In this document: positions 37,553 through 49,476 of the stretch, piece after piece | How the letters are laid out: every line of letters starts with the position of its first letter | Numbering within the stretch: position 1 is the first letter of the stretch | Source of the DNA: Trichosphaerium sp. ATCC 40318 | Taxonomy: Eukaryota; Discosea; Flabellinia; Trichosidae | Reading direction: 5' to 3' | NCBI GenBank assembly: GCA_038496445.1 | Contig: JALMLS010000277.1 | Span: forward strand, 355,091 to 419,090 | Length of the DNA: 64,000 bases | Notes under the pieces: model-generated | Told to the model about the DNA's origin: nothing | Databases searched by the model: none | What the model saw: the letters and a program-made list of their open reading frames with translations, nothing else | Made by a program: the position numbers and the translations under genes

Positions 37553-38416
37553 TTAAAGCAACTTTGTCATTTCAAACTGAGCAATAATCAAAGTCCACTT
37601 CATCTCTTTAAGTGCATCCACAAGCGCTTCTTGGCGTTCGTCAACATGCTTCCATAACAGCGTAGCACTATAATAGTGTAGTTTACGTATCAGAATCGCC
37701 CATGAGAGCCCAGGAGTATCTGATATACCTACCTGAGCAATCGCAGTACAATCACCAGTTAAAATCGCATATCCTACTGGCTGATCACTCCCATTGTTTT
37801 CAAACAACTGAAAGAAACGGTTATTGTATTTAGTTGCCTCCACGCCTTCTCTAGTATAATCCCAACCGTAATCAAAGGGCTCCATCTTTTTGTAGAGTTG
37901 CCAGTTGGGCTCACCTTTAAGTTCTTTCAAAACGAACCGTTTTTCTTCATCTTGTTTACCAACTAATGAGCTCATATCAGGGCTCTTAAATGCCATCCAT
38001 CTAAACTGCCCCTTTAGCAATCCAGAACGAGCATACGCCTTTTGGGCACGGATATTGGCTTCAATGACTTCTAAATGTGTATATTTGTACCCAGCAGCTT
38101 TCCATTGCGGTATCGCTGCGGCATAGAGCTTGTCAACCATTTTCTTTCCTCTGTGAGATGGAATTACACCAGTACCTGCGTTGTGCGTACTGGCGTACCC
38201 ACGCCAGCTAGGTGACGTGCCTGTGAACATAAACGCAACCAGTACATTTCCATCGAATACGCCAAATGATTGTGACAAGTCTACACGCGCAAGGCAAAGG
38301 TGTGCAGATAGTGACTTACATGTTACTTGCAATGGTACGAAATAACCCTTAAAAGACAAATTGAAGGCCTCTACTAGCGTATCTAACGGCACATCTGTGA
38401 GGGCTTTAACCTCCAT
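37553..38416 (-). CDS. GNAT N-acetyltransferase, intronless, bacterial-like
   Basis: A single exon of 287 aa from a true ATG at 38416. The acetyl-CoA motif is clear: NAGTGVIPSHRGKKMVDKLY, then LEVIEANIRAQKAYARSGL. The C-terminal half (PVGYAILTGDCTAIAQVGIS) looks like a second, degenerate GNAT fold. This two-domain layout is typical of bacterial GNAT proteins. Almost all neighbours carry introns while this gene has none, which together suggests transfer from bacteria. The substrate is unknown. Confidence 0.85.
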   Translation of the reverse strand: MEVKALTDVPLDTLVEAFNLSFKGYFVPLQVTCKSLSAHLCLARVDLSQSFGVFDGNVLVAFMFTGTSPSWRGYASTHNAGTGVIPSHRGKKMVDKLYAAAIPQWKAAGYKYTHLEVIEANIRAQKAYARSGLLKGQFRWMAFKSPDMSSLVGKQDEEKRFVLKELKGEPNWQLYKKMEPFDYGWDYTREGVEATKYNNRFFQLFENNGSDQPVGYAILTGDCTAIAQVGISDTPGLSWAILIRKLHYYSATLLWKHVDERQEALVDALKEMKWTLIIAQFEMTKLL

Positions 38417-38544
38417 ATTAGTAATATAACCTTACGTTTCGCACTAGTGAGTTATCGCGAAAATACAATTTTTTTGTGTCGCACGTTTTTAACGTTCAAC
38501 AAGTGTCAAAACGCCAAATAAATAAACAACGCGATTCACACAAC

Positions 38545-39943
38545 ATGGGAGCGCAGTACGTTATGATATACTAGTACTAGGGCACTAATACAGCCAAGGC
38601 AAACAATTTTTATGCACAAGAGGCAAGGCAGCGCTAGAGAACATAGTGATGCAAGAATTAGGCGCGTAGCGAGTTAAAATAAACCATTTTTAGTTTACAT
38701 TTCTAAAACAATTTCCGTTCTAACTCTAAATTAGATATATAACATGGGATGGCACCAGGTGGGAAGCAGTGATAACAGAGGGCAAATTTCATCATAAAAA
38801 AAATGGTACTTACAAGCTATTCAACGAACAATCACTTACAGCGCTCTACCGTGCCTACAAACAACGTAAAATATATTAACGTATTCGCTAGGACATGGTA
38901 ACGGTCACTACGATACCATTATGAACTACAAAACGTGGGACAACTCAAACTGGACTGTTACAATTGCTGGACCGAATAAATTCCTTCACAAACGCGAAGG
39001 TGCACCTCGTGGACACCACGATGTTATAATGAACTACAAAACTTGGGATCACTCAAACTGGACAGCAAGACTCACAACACAAACAAAAGGTTCAACTGTT
39101 AAAGTTTCTATTAGTAGATCACATATTCGCCTTGAACAAAGCCACCGGACACCAACACCCTCGTACCCAAGTCCACAGCCTGGAATGCATCACGCGCGAC
39201 CAGGCATGGGTTATAATCCAATACCGGCTCAACCAGGATATCCTGCCCAAATGGGGCAGCCTGGCATTCCACAGCATGTAGGTCAACCCGGCTATCCTCA
39301 AATGGGTCAACCACGATATCCTATGATGGGACAACCCGGTTATTCACAGATGCATCACCCAGGATGTCCTCCACAGATGGTTCAACCGGGTTATCCTCAA
39401 ATGGGCAATCCAGCATATCCTGTAACGAACCCTGCTTATCCTCCCCAGATGGGTGGCTATCCTTCTTCACATATGGGAATGGGTCACCCTGGATATCCAT
39501 CCCATGTACAGAAACCAAACCATATCACAAAGTTTAATCACGTAAAGCAGAATGCCCATTCTGGTCACGATGATACGGTAAGCTTTGAAAATTGGTGGTT
39601 TTCGAATTAATTTAATGTAGAAACTCAATTACATCTCTTGGGACGGTAATGACTGGACTGCTACAATAATTGCCAATGGTACTAAGTTCCGCCACCAACG
39701 TAAAGGGTCTTCTTCAGGCCACAACGACTTTATTCTGAACTACAAGAGCTGGGATGGCAGCGAATGGACTTGCAGGTGCGAACACATCTTCTTAAATTAG
39801 ATCATAACACCTATTAATCTCTTTGTAGGATACAAGGAAAACAATTCTTTCATACACAACGAGGAAGAAGTGATGGCCATTGTAATCCTATTATGAACTA
39901 CAAAACATGGGGTGGGGATAACTGGACTGCGAGATTAATGTAA
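38545..39943 (+). CDS. Six-copy WD-motif (YKTWD) repeat protein with Pro/Gly/Tyr linker
   Basis: Six exons (38545-38555, 38581-38661, 38735-38805, 38892-39577, 39621-39775, 39829-39943) give 372 aa. Six repeats of about 35-40 aa share F-x-H-x-R-x-G-x(3-5)-GH-x-D-x-I-x-NYKTWD-x-S-x-WTA. Examples are HYDTIMNYKTWDNSNWT, HHDVIMNYKTWDHSNWTARL, HNDFILNYKSWDGSEWTCR and NPIMNYKTWGGDNWTARL. Three copies lie before and three after a 120-residue linker of PGYPQMGQ-like units. There is no signal peptide. The pattern looks like small beta-hairpin or lectin-like units but matches no family I can name. The second intron needs a GC donor (38662-38734) to keep frame. Confidence 0.75.
39160..39540 (+). repeat. 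Pro/Gly/Tyr/Met/Gln low-complexity linker
   Basis: Within the repeat protein, degenerate tandem units of about 8-9 residues (AQPGYPAQMGQ, GQPGYPQMGQ, GNPAYPVTNPAYP) make a prion-like, calcium-channel or annexin-type flexible region. The DNA shows matching imperfect tandem repeats of roughly 24-27 bp. Confidence 0.8.
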
Positions 39944-40118
39944 AACAAATAAATATGTCAACACTATTACCACTAGATTTTAATTGGCCATTTAAAGCCA
40001 TGCCAAACATAAACTTGTTTATTTCAAGGACGCCAATGATAAAAGAATCTTATATATACAAATGTCATTCAAGTAACGGAATACACCACAAGTACAGACG
40101 GAGAAACCAATACCAAGG

Positions 40119-40268
40119 ATGAGCTGGAAATTTAGCAGTGTTGGGGTTACATTACACCTACAGTACGATGCAAATAACCTGCTAGACCATTTCGCAGCTT
40201 TTGCCCAATATGGTAACCCTTCCGTGGGTCTATTTCCATACGGATTCTCACAACCAAGTTTCAGTTAA
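40119..40268 (+). CDS. Possible small ORF of 49 aa
   Basis: An ATG-started frame (MSWKFSSVGVTLHL to GFSQPSFS) fills part of the gap between the repeat protein and the mARC-like gene. It has a Gly/Phe/Tyr-rich end but no family resemblance. It may be chance or an exon of an unseen gene. Confidence 0.2.
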   Translation: MSWKFSSVGVTLHLQYDANNLLDHFAAFAQYGNPSVGLFPYGFSQPSFS

Positions 40269-40428
40269 AAAATAACTTTCTTAGTTCAATTAAATACGCG
40301 TGTGCACGAGACATCTCACTGGCGCCACGTAGAGTTACAACTTGTACCCTTTTCTCATTTTGTAGAGAGTATTGAACCATTAAGCGCCGCTTAAAATTGC
40401 ACATTGTTGTCGTTTGTAACCTGATCTT

Positions 40429-41878
40429 ATGGACCCTCTTGTTGTGTATGGCGCCATAGGGGTAGTAGTACTTGTAGTAGCGTGGTATATGATGAAGATA
40501 GTAAGCGCTGCAGAACGCAGAAAGCGACTTTTGGATAAAAGCAGAGAAATAAAAGTCACAGGTTACCACATAGCAATACACTGCGTATTTAGTAATTTAC
40601 ATGCATGTAGAGTTGAATATTTACCCTATCAAGAGTTGTTGTCAAGTAAGATGTCAAAAGGTTCAAATAGGTATGGCACTAGCGTATGAATAACGTTAAA
40701 ATGCTATTTAGATAAATATGGGTTTGAATACGATAGAGAATGGATGGTTGTTGATGACAGCAAATACAGAATGGTAACAGCGCGCCAAATACCTAAGGTA
40801 TCACAATAAATCTGACATAAAGCTTTGTAACACTATTCTGCAGTTGATGCTTGTAAAACCAACAATTGGCGCTACAAGCCTTACTATCAACGCACCAGAC
40901 ATGCCTACAATAGAGGTACAACTTTTCTCAAGACTTTTTTTTCATGTATTCGTAGGTACCGCTTGCAGGTCTCGAGAATAATACTGCATTCACTGTTGGC
41001 GTATGGAAGCAAACAAGTGCTGGTATAGATCAGGTACTGCGCTTTCTTTTTGCAGATGATAGACTTTCCTGATATAGTGACGGTGACCACTTTGTAATAT
41101 AATTAAATAGGGTGATGAGGTAGCTGCTTGGTTTACAAAGTATCTCGGTAAATCAGTGAGACTAGTGCGTGTGCCTCGGTCAAATCCAGACTTGCCAAAC
41201 CTCAGTGTAGGCAACCCAGTGCGTATTTACTATCTTGTTAAGAAATGTACTAAATGTTGTTGCAAGAAATATCATGTGCCTAATGCAAGCATAATAACAG
41301 CTTTTTCAGATGGCTTCCCTTACCTCGTTTTGAGTGCGTGAGAGTTTTATTTGTAAGTATTTTATGCTGACACTCTATAAGGTGAAGAGTCATTGGAGTG
41401 GGTAAACAGAGAAGTCAAAGATAAACCTGATGGTCAATTATCAACTAAGCGATTCAGGCCAAACATTGTTGTAAAAGGTAAAAAGACACCCTTATCACAT
41501 TGATGCTTTGATTGATTGACTGACTTCTAAAAGGCGCTTCTGCTCTTGAAGAAAACCAATGGCGTGAGATTACCGTAAAAGATGTACCTTTTTATCTTAC
41601 CAAAGCTTGTCCAAGATGCAAGATGACAACGATTATCCCAGAAAAAGGTACAACAGCAAGTGTCGAAAATTAGAACTTTTTTGAACTTTTTGATGTTTTA
41701 CCTAACGCGAATTCTGACCGTTTTTTCCACAGGCGCTTATGGCAATAAGGAACCGCTGGTTACAATCACAGCCAAAAATAACGGCAATTTTGGTCAAAAC
41801 GCCATGCACGCAACAGGAGCAGAAGGGACATGGATCAAAGTAGGCGATACTGTTAGAGTAATAAATGTAGCTGCGTAA
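40429..41878 (+). CDS. MTARC: MOSC-domain protein, mARC type
   Basis: About nine exons. The N-terminus is a membrane anchor (VYGAIGVVVLVVAWYMMKIV). The MOSC N-terminal part has YPIKSC, YGFEYDREWMVVDD and RMVTARQIPK. The MOSC core has AFTVGVWKQTSAGIDQGDEV, VRLVRVPRSNPDLP, ITAFSDGFPYLVLSEESLEW and STKRFRPNIVV. The molybdenum-cofactor cysteine region is YLTKACPRCKMTTIIPEKG, then KEPLVTITAKNNGNFGQNA and WIKVGDTVRVINV. These match mitochondrial amidoxime-reducing component, an outer-membrane Mo enzyme that takes electrons from cytochrome b5 and reduces N-hydroxylated compounds. The layout of an N-terminal anchor with the catalytic domain behind it is as in mARC. Confidence 0.88.
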
Positions 41879-42079
41879 TAACAGTGTTACTGCCTCGCTT
41901 TCATATTTTGAAGAACATCATGTCGCACATTTACAAGTATTCCTGTAACCCGATTTTATACCCTTTTTCGTCAGTACCAGACCTTTAAAACAACCAGTGA
42001 CACGTTGTGAAATCTAAAATTGTCGCTTAACATCTACCTTCCAAAACGCTAAATTTGAGCTAAATTGTTTGTAAACAAC

Positions 42080-43748
42080 ATGGCAGATAACAAAAAGGCT
42101 GTAAAAGTGCCTAAACCAATTCTTCCTGTTAATACTACAGAGGCACGTAATGCGCGTAAGATAAAGCGCTCTGTGTGGGAAGGAGAGGAAGTTGTGGACT
42201 ACCATAAACCTTTCTCGGCGGAGGACTTTGAAAGCTTCATAGATTTCTGCCATTCAGACGACCCTCAATGGGTACAGTGCCTCAAGAAAGAAAACTTGAT
42301 TGTGTGGAAGCGTGAGGTACCTATCTATTATCTTTTATATTGTTCGAACTAGCGTCAAACACGAGTGTAAGCTACAAAACGCGAGTGTGCTCTTTAACAA
42401 CAGACATTTCACCAAAAAACACCGTTTATGTGTCAATTGCCCACCTAACACCGTAATAGCTCACCAAAGAGGAGAAATCTAACTCAGACATTCGATGCAT
42501 ACGTCTCCAGGCAACTTTCGAGGGTTACGACCCAGGTACACGTCACTCACGAACTCTTTGGCACTAACATTGACCGTAGATAAGCTCTACGATTTAATGC
42601 ATGATCACGAGTACCGTAGGACTTGGGATGAGAACATGCTTGATGGCTACCCAGGTATTACTTATTTTTTGTAGTAAAAAGAATCACAATGAGAAATACA
42701 TCACTAGACGCTGGTGTCATAAAGTCTTATAGTGTAGACTCCTTTTTTTTTTCCTTTTTTCATTTGAACTAATACTTGTACCAAACCAGTACAAATCATC
42801 AATAAGACGCACGAAGTTGGTTATTACGCAGCCAAGACACCACCAGGAATGAATCAACGCGATTTCTGTAATAAGAGAGGCTGGAGACGTATGCCAGAGC
42901 GTAAAATGTGGATGATCATGAACGAGAGTGTGAGACATCCTGGATGCCCTGAATATAAAGAATTCATCCGGTAAGCTACCCAATAACAGTTTACAGTCAA
43001 AAAACCGCTTGGACAGACTACTTTTTTTGATTTTTGATTTTATCTGAATCTCGTCTATTCTTTCGTATGCTGACGTTTTGCTAGTGCTTGGTCCTACCGT
43101 ACTGGTACACTTTTGAAGGACATTGGCGATGGCAAAGTTCAAATGATTTATACAACACGTAGTGACCCACGCGGTACGTAAATTTTGATTTTTTTTTTTC
43201 ATATTTTCAAAACACTCCGTATTACGTTGTTACGTCTATTGATGTCTCATATTATGTCATAGGTTGGATTCCAGCATGGCTTGTTAACTCTATTGCAACA
43301 AAATTTGTTCCAAAGTTCCTTGACAAAGTGTTCAAGGCTTACGCCAAGTATGACGTTTGGGTAAACGCCCAAGAGTCTCAAGATAAATTCTGGCTTGACG
43401 ATGAAGAAGATGACCCAACTATTGGTTGGACACCAAAGCAAGCAAGAAAGAATGGTTTCCGTAAAGATAAAGTTTACACTTGGCCAGGTACGTACTGTGC
43501 TGTAGAAGCTTGATTTTTTTCCTTTTTTTCTTACTACCGAATGATGATTCTCCAAAAGAGGAAATAAAACCTCAACCAAGTTGTTTTGCAAGAAATTACG
43601 TTTTTGGTGTTGTGTTAGATCCTATGAGTTTCTTATTTGTTATGTAGGCGCAAAGAAGGTTAAAAGTTCAAGTTCTGACTCTAAGAAGAGCTCTGCTAAG
43701 GAAGAAACGGAGAAGTCACCTAGGAAATCTAAAAAAGCGGCTAAATAG
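42080..43748 (+). CDS. START lipid-binding domain protein (STARD10-like)
   Basis: About eight exons. Exon 1 (42080-42316) gives EDFESFIDFCHSDDPQWVQC. Later exons follow the START fold: IRCIRLQATFEGYDP, DKLYDLMHDHEYRRTWDENM, IINKTHEVGYYAAKTPPG, NQRDFCNKRGWRRMPERKMW, NESVRHPGCPEYKEFIR, QMIYTTRSDPRGWIPAWLVN. The spacing resembles the PC-binding STARD2/STARD10 group. A C-terminal extension has an acidic patch (FWLDDEEDDPTIGW) and a Lys/Ser tail (KKSSAKEETEKSPRKSKKAAK shortened here to its theme). No transmembrane segment. Expected role: phospholipid transfer between membranes. Confidence 0.85.
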
Positions 43749-44151
43749 ATGGTCCCCTTTTTTTGGGTGATCATACTTCCTTGTACCCTACTACCTTTCT
43801 GTATCAGATTAATAATAAGAACAGCACAAATTCCTCCCTTTTAATCAATGATTATCACGTAGTATGGCGACACCGTACGTGGGTTGCTTTTTTTTCTTGG
43901 TTTTTCATTAAGAGGGCAGTATAATATGACCGTAAGTAGCGAAATGAATCGCCGAAAGTTTGAGTTTATTTGCAATTGTTACGTGTGAGTTTATAGCGGA
44001 AAATAGCGTGTGGATATGTGTTCAACAACTCAGCCCGAATATTAATTGCGGTCGCTGTTTTTCGCAAATTTTACGTTTACAGCTGGATAATAGATGGCAA
44101 CAAAGGCAACAAATATTGCTACATAAGCGCTCACGTATTAATACTATAGCA
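43749..44151. other. Intergenic stretch, nothing recognised
   Basis: AT-rich gap between the START gene stop and the Ras-WD40 start. No exon signal seen. Confidence 0.5.
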
Positions 44152-47064
44152 ATGGACTCAAAGAAACAAAAGAAGTAATGATATTTAAAATTTTTCACAA
44201 CTACCCCTGTAGTTACGTTAAACACACCGTAGGAAGAGCAGGGCGCGTTTGTTCAGCAAATCGTTCAGAGTAAGACGAAAGCGTTCAAAATCTGCTAGCA
44301 GTACGCAATCATCGCTATTGAAGTGCATAATTTACTTCATAGATAACTTGGAGGCACCAAATACGGCCAAGAATTCAATACGACCGAAATCCGCTCGGGG
44401 AACTCGTAGAGTACGTATTTATCATCCTAGCGTAATATTCAATTCTCATACTATTACAGGTGCTAATGCAAAAGAAAAAGGAACCGTTGGTGGTACGCAT
44501 TTTAATAAACTTCGAAACGGCACAACTAAAAAGTCCTAAAATGGAACCACACTGCTAAAAACTTACTTTCTTCAGGTATTCCTAGGCACCAGCGTAGGTA
44601 AAAGCTCTGCTATTCATCACTATCGAACGGGTGCGTTTTTAGATTACACAGATCCTACCATAGGTACGCTTTAGATGCAAGCGTTGTTATTCATAGTTTT
44701 AATCTCCTACAGAGGCTACTATATACGTGAAAAATCCAATTGTTACGGATAAACGTTTAAAGCTACTTGATACATCTGGAGATTCTATTTATGAAGAAAG
44801 TATGCACACAAGGTGGTTTTCTGATGGAGATGTTTTTGTTTTTATGTTTACAATCACTTCAAACGCCTCTTTAAAGCGTTTGAGTTACTTTGTTGATGAA
44901 GTACAACAACTCAATGGTAAAAATACACCTATGGTGTTAGTTGGAACGAAAGGTATACCTTGACTCGTCGACCAAGACGAAAAGTTGTCTTTTTCTTTTC
45001 TTCTTTTTTTTTTTTTTTGACACCTTTTTGTAGCGGATTTAGGAGAACAAAGAGAAGTTTCAAGTACAGAAGCGCGTAATAGGGCTGCGAATATGCGTTG
45101 TGAGTATATTGAAATATCCGCTTCTACAGGTAAATTGCCTTGTAAATTTCTTGTTTCTCTTTTTACTCTTCCTTTAATTTTTTTGGACTTGTTTTAACAG
45201 TTATCAGGACAAAATATTGTGGAGTTGTTTGTTATCATATCAAAGCTCATTACAGATCCACTAAGTAAGTGAACAATCAGACATGAAAGTAGATTCGACG
45301 CTTTTTTTTCCTCAGAAAACCAACTTATTTTATTGTATTTTTTGTTAAACTATTAATCTTTAGGAGAGAGTATGGATCTAGAAGCACCTAATCACCTTAA
45401 AATAAACAAAACAAAGGTTTCTAATGTACTTTCTAGTATGATGCATCGTGCATCTGATACAAGCGAATCTGATTCTGTACGAAACAACTATATTCTTATT
45501 TTTTTTTTCTCTTTGCTTTTTTTTTGTTGTCAGTTCAAAGTTTTCTACTTTGTTCGTTTTATGAAATTTTTTTATATGTTTTGACACTTTTGTTGTGTAG
45601 CTTGGAAGTAGAGAATATAAAGTATTAGTCCAATCAAATAAAAACGAGACTGATAAACTACTTCTTGGTCAGCCTTATCTTATCTCAGTACATCACAGAT
45701 CAATCACTTTTTGGGATACCTCTGGACCACGCACTCGAAAGGTTATATGTTTATCATTAACGTGATTGTGCACGTATACTGAATTTTGAAATAGGTGCAT
45801 ACTGTAAAAGATATAAGACCAAAGAATGCAACAATTTACAAAAAATTTTTGTACTATTCAAATGGATCTCGTGTTGATGCACGTAAAGTGAAGGTATACC
45901 CATTAAAATATTATATTTATGCTATAATAGTAGTTACTAACGTGTTGTTTATAGGATCCGCGTAAACTTGCTTTTAGTTACACCTTACCAGACGAAGGTA
46001 TGATATTTTTTTATTATTAGTTTGTGACGCACAGTGGTTTTGTTAATATGCTTTTAGATGATGAAATAACTCGTGTATATATTTGTATTACCGCAATAGC
46101 TTGCGGTACCCGTTCTGGTACAGTTTATGTTTGGAATTCTAATGGCCGTACAATAAAACTTTCGGGTATGTGTTTATTTATTTAATGTTTTTTTATTCAT
46201 CTTCTTGCTTAGGTCATAAGGATATAATCACTAGTATTGGATTTAGTGAGGAGAAAGAAATGATTCTCACGGGTTGTGCCGATAACACAGTTAAAATGTG
46301 GCCAATAGGCGCTGATCTACCTCCAGAGGATGATGATGAAGTACGTCATTCTAACTTTTGTTTGACATGAAATTGCTCACTGAATTCAGCACGTGACAGA
46401 AATATTACCATTTAAGACTCTTGATGGTCATAAGAATATAATAATGGGTATAACGACATATAAGAACCATATATATACATCCTCAACAGATGGGTCAATA
46501 AAACAGTGGAATGAACAAGTAAGTTACTACAATCCCAACTTTTTTTTTTTGTATTAACTGCTTGCGTAGGGAGAATGTTCCAATACTTTCACTACATCTC
46601 TTGAGGATATAAGAGTAGGATTTAATAATATGCAAGGTGGTGTTGCATTTGTAGTATCGTCATCATCTCATAAAATTGCCGCGTGGAAGCTATCTGTAAG
46701 TAGTTTTTTACACCAACTTTTTTTTGTTTTTTTTTGGGTCTAACATTTTCATTAGTCTGGTGCAGTACTAGCCACCTATAGTGGTCATCGTGGACAAGTA
46801 AATGCTGTTCAATTTAATGGACGCCATTTATTTACTGCTGGAGCTGATAGGACTATTTTTATTTGGGACATTAGGGTACAACAAAGACTGTGGCTTTTTT
46901 TGCTTGAAAAAAACGTACTTATTATTTCTTAGCATGGCGACTTGGTGTCTAAACTTAAGGGTCATAGTACTGCTATAACAGCTTTACTATTACATGGCGA
47001 CGTTCTGTACAGTGCTTCTGAAGATGGAGAAATACGTCAATGGGTAGTTAGAGACCTGGCTTAA
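44152..47064 (+). CDS. Ras-family GTPase fused to WD40 repeats
   Basis: Exons begin 44152-44174, 44233-44300, 44343-44410, 44460-44492 (a basic Lys/Arg/Ser extension). The GTPase follows: P-loop VFLGTSVGKSSAIHHY (44576 on), switch I TGAFLDYTDPTIEATIYV, G3 LLDTSGDSIYEE in place of DTAGQE, G4 VGTKADLGEQREVS, G5 EYIEISAST. The frame then continues without stop or new ATG through ITDPLRESMDLEAPNHLK and SDTSESDS into WD40 units: LISVHHRSITFWDTSG, CGTRSGTVYVWNS, KEMILTGCADNTVKMWPIG, HIYTSSTDGSIKQWNEQ, GRHLFTAGADRTIFIWDIR and VLYSASEDGEIRQWVV. No CAAX box is present, as expected for an internal GTPase. Six or seven blades can be counted. The phases at the junction (phase 0 at about 45480/45600) fit splicing. 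Confidence 0.85.
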
Positions 47065-47284
47065 CAACAGTGTAAAATAACGGAAAAAAATAATAAAGTA
47101 ACTGAGATAACAAAGTCATTGAATATGTACTAACCTTCCCTTTTGTATTAAGACTACATCTTATACTACGCAATAGCAACACTGTGGCATCGTGTTAGTC
47201 CCTCTGAGTGCCAAAATTCGGTAATTTACTCAAAGAGACTTTTTTACCTGTTTTTTTTTTGAATAAAATTATAGCCGTTACACC

Positions 47285-48368
47285 ATGATTCCATCATACG
47301 ACCGTGGGGATATTGAATTCGCATCTACCAATCCATACATTGTTGGTAGAGCTGAAGATCTGTATAAAACAGGCAAAGTAGGCTCCGTGAGCCCTTGTGA
47401 CGATCGCAATGGCTACGATGCATTCGTACAAGGTAGTAAAGAGTACTACGTGTACGTACACAATGATGACATTCAGGACTATTCTTGTACCTGCCCAATG
47501 GACGATATATGTAAGCACGTACTTGCTCTAGCGTTATACACGCTCCAAGGGTCTCCTACCAAAAAAAAGAGGAAAAAGAGTAAAAAGAACGTTGACGTTA
47601 ATAGCGTGTCATACATTACAAAAACAATACGAAAAGCCATTGAAGATATTGAACGAGTTGCTTATGGCCGACGGATGACTTGGTCTAGACAAATGGATAA
47701 GTTGTATGACTTCTGTGAAATTATTTCAACAGAAATGAAAAAGTTGCCGATAAACCTTGAGACAGTTGAGTTTCTTCGTGATGAGGTCAAGTGGGAATTG
47801 GAAAACACGAATGGTGACGATTCTCTTGGATACGCTGGAATGGTGTGCAGTGATATCGACGAAATTTGTGAAGAGTTTGAAACACAAAATGAAAAAACGA
47901 ATGAGCCAATTGTTATTGATGATAGTGAAGATGGAGATGACAGTTATGACGATGGAGAAGACAGTTACAAAGAACATAATGGTGATGACGATGAATACTG
48001 TAAGTCGTCAAACGCAGTGAAAAAGACGAATAATGTACGACTAGTTTACTAACCACCTCAAATTGAATTGGAGCTTTTTTCTTACTTTATTCAATAATTT
48101 TTCACGTTGCTTTTTTGTTTTTCGTGCTAATACTTTCTAGAATAAAACACCACCTTATGAAGTAGTCAAACCAATAATTGAAGCTAGTACGGTAGCCCAA
48201 CAACCAAGAAAGCGAAAGCGAAAAAGTATTGTCGATACAAAGAAAGCTGAGCCACCAAATGAGGCTAATGTAGTAGCTCAACAACCAAGGAAAAGAAAAC
48301 GTACAACTATCATCGTTAAAAAGAGAAAGATAACACATACAAAGAAAAAGAGAAAATGTGTTTCTTAA
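47285..48368 (+). CDS. SWIM zinc-finger protein
   Basis: Two exons (47285-48034, 48141-48368) give 325 aa. The N-terminal part contains a SWIM zinc finger, CTCPMDDICKHVLALALY (CxCx(n)CxH), preceded by YDAFVQGSKEYYVYVHNDD. A basic patch (KKKRKKSKKN) and a helical region follow. Then an acidic segment (DDSEDGDDSYDDGEDSY) and a C-terminal basic tail with two copies of VAQQPRKRKR. SWIM fingers occur in nuclear proteins and MuDR transposases; no transposase domain is seen. A nuclear DNA- or chromatin-binding role is likely. Confidence 0.78.
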
Positions 48369-49200
48369 TTTTTTCTTCAAACTCACGTGCCGTTATGTTT
48401 ATTGCCAAAAACCCTTGGTTGTATTATTCTGTAATAAAACAAAATACCTCTACTTATAAGTACTCCAGTTGAAAAATGACTTAGAAAGGTCAAAAGGGAT
48501 GGTGACTATGAGTTTTCGTACAAAGTCCAATATATCATGAGAAGCGTGCAAAATTCACGTGGGTTCTGATTGTTTTAACAAAAAATAAAAGAACCAATGG
48601 GATGTGACTTTTTGCACGTGTTACCTGAATAAAAAAAGGACCAATCAGCTTTGACATCTTTCACGCCTTGTTTGTGTATCAAATATCAGCAAATACCAGG
48701 TCTATGCACCTCCTGCTTGTTGATTGGCACGTAAGGCTAAACAAAGAAGCCTAACCTCTGTACAAAGCTCCCTTTTTCTTCAAAAACTATTTTGTTCTTG
48801 AAATACTATACCACGACATTGTTTCTTGACAGAATTCTGTCTCATGCTTATCACGATTTTTAGTAACGCTATGTTGGCCAAATTTCTACGCGAAATACCA
48901 ATGGCACAAGATTGCTGGTTTACTTGGATAGGGGTTGCAACAAGAGTTCGTTGACTAATTTTTTGATAGTTTCTTTCGTTACTGAGGCTCTTGAGGAATG
49001 TAAAAAAAGATACACACGAGTGTTTTTTGAATCAAGAGGCAAATTGGCGAAGGTATAAAAGCTTGTTACTCACCAAGGTTTCCACATGGACAATTACATT
49101 ACGATGCTTGAAATTGGCAAGATCGTACTATTTCGTCGTAACGTCAAGCGATCAGAATTATTTTGATAACTTAGTGCTCCTGGAAGATCATATCAAGTAA

Positions 49201-49476
49201 GTGGACTTTGCTGTTGCTCAATTTTTGTTCAAGCGAAACAACTGCTATATTCTTAGCGCTGCGGTGGAACCTTCAGCTATGTTTTACCTTTTAGAAATGA
49301 CACCGCACCAAGAACATTTATGGACGGAACGTCACGAGAAAGTAGAAAGAATATACTATGGGAAACACCTTAAATTTGAACAAGGCAACCCAAACAATAG
49401 CAACGAGGACCACAACCCAGATCCTGAGAAACTTGTCAACAAAAAGCACCAAATATACATCAAAACAACAGCATAG
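49201..49476 (+). pseudogene. Open fragment of unknown origin
   Basis: A frame reading CYILSAAVEPSAMFYLLEM, HEKVERIYYGKHLKFEQGNP and ending KTTA looks protein-like in composition, and a TATAAAAGC lies upstream near 49056. Attempts to splice it to an ATG (49084 region, MDNYITMLEIGKI) leave a frame break, so it may be a decayed or misread gene. Confidence 0.25.

Noticed and set aside
40261-40581. Minus-strand frame of 106 codons
   Set aside because: It overlaps the first exon of the mARC-like gene, whose family match is strong; composition looks like a shadow frame.
43247-43591. Minus-strand frame of 114 codons
   Set aside because: Antisense to the START gene's last coding exons, which carry conserved residues.
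47285-48052. MuDR-like transposase suggested by the SWIM finger
   Set aside because: No MULE transposase domain or terminal inverted repeats are seen; the protein is acidic and basic-tailed and looks like a host nuclear gene.
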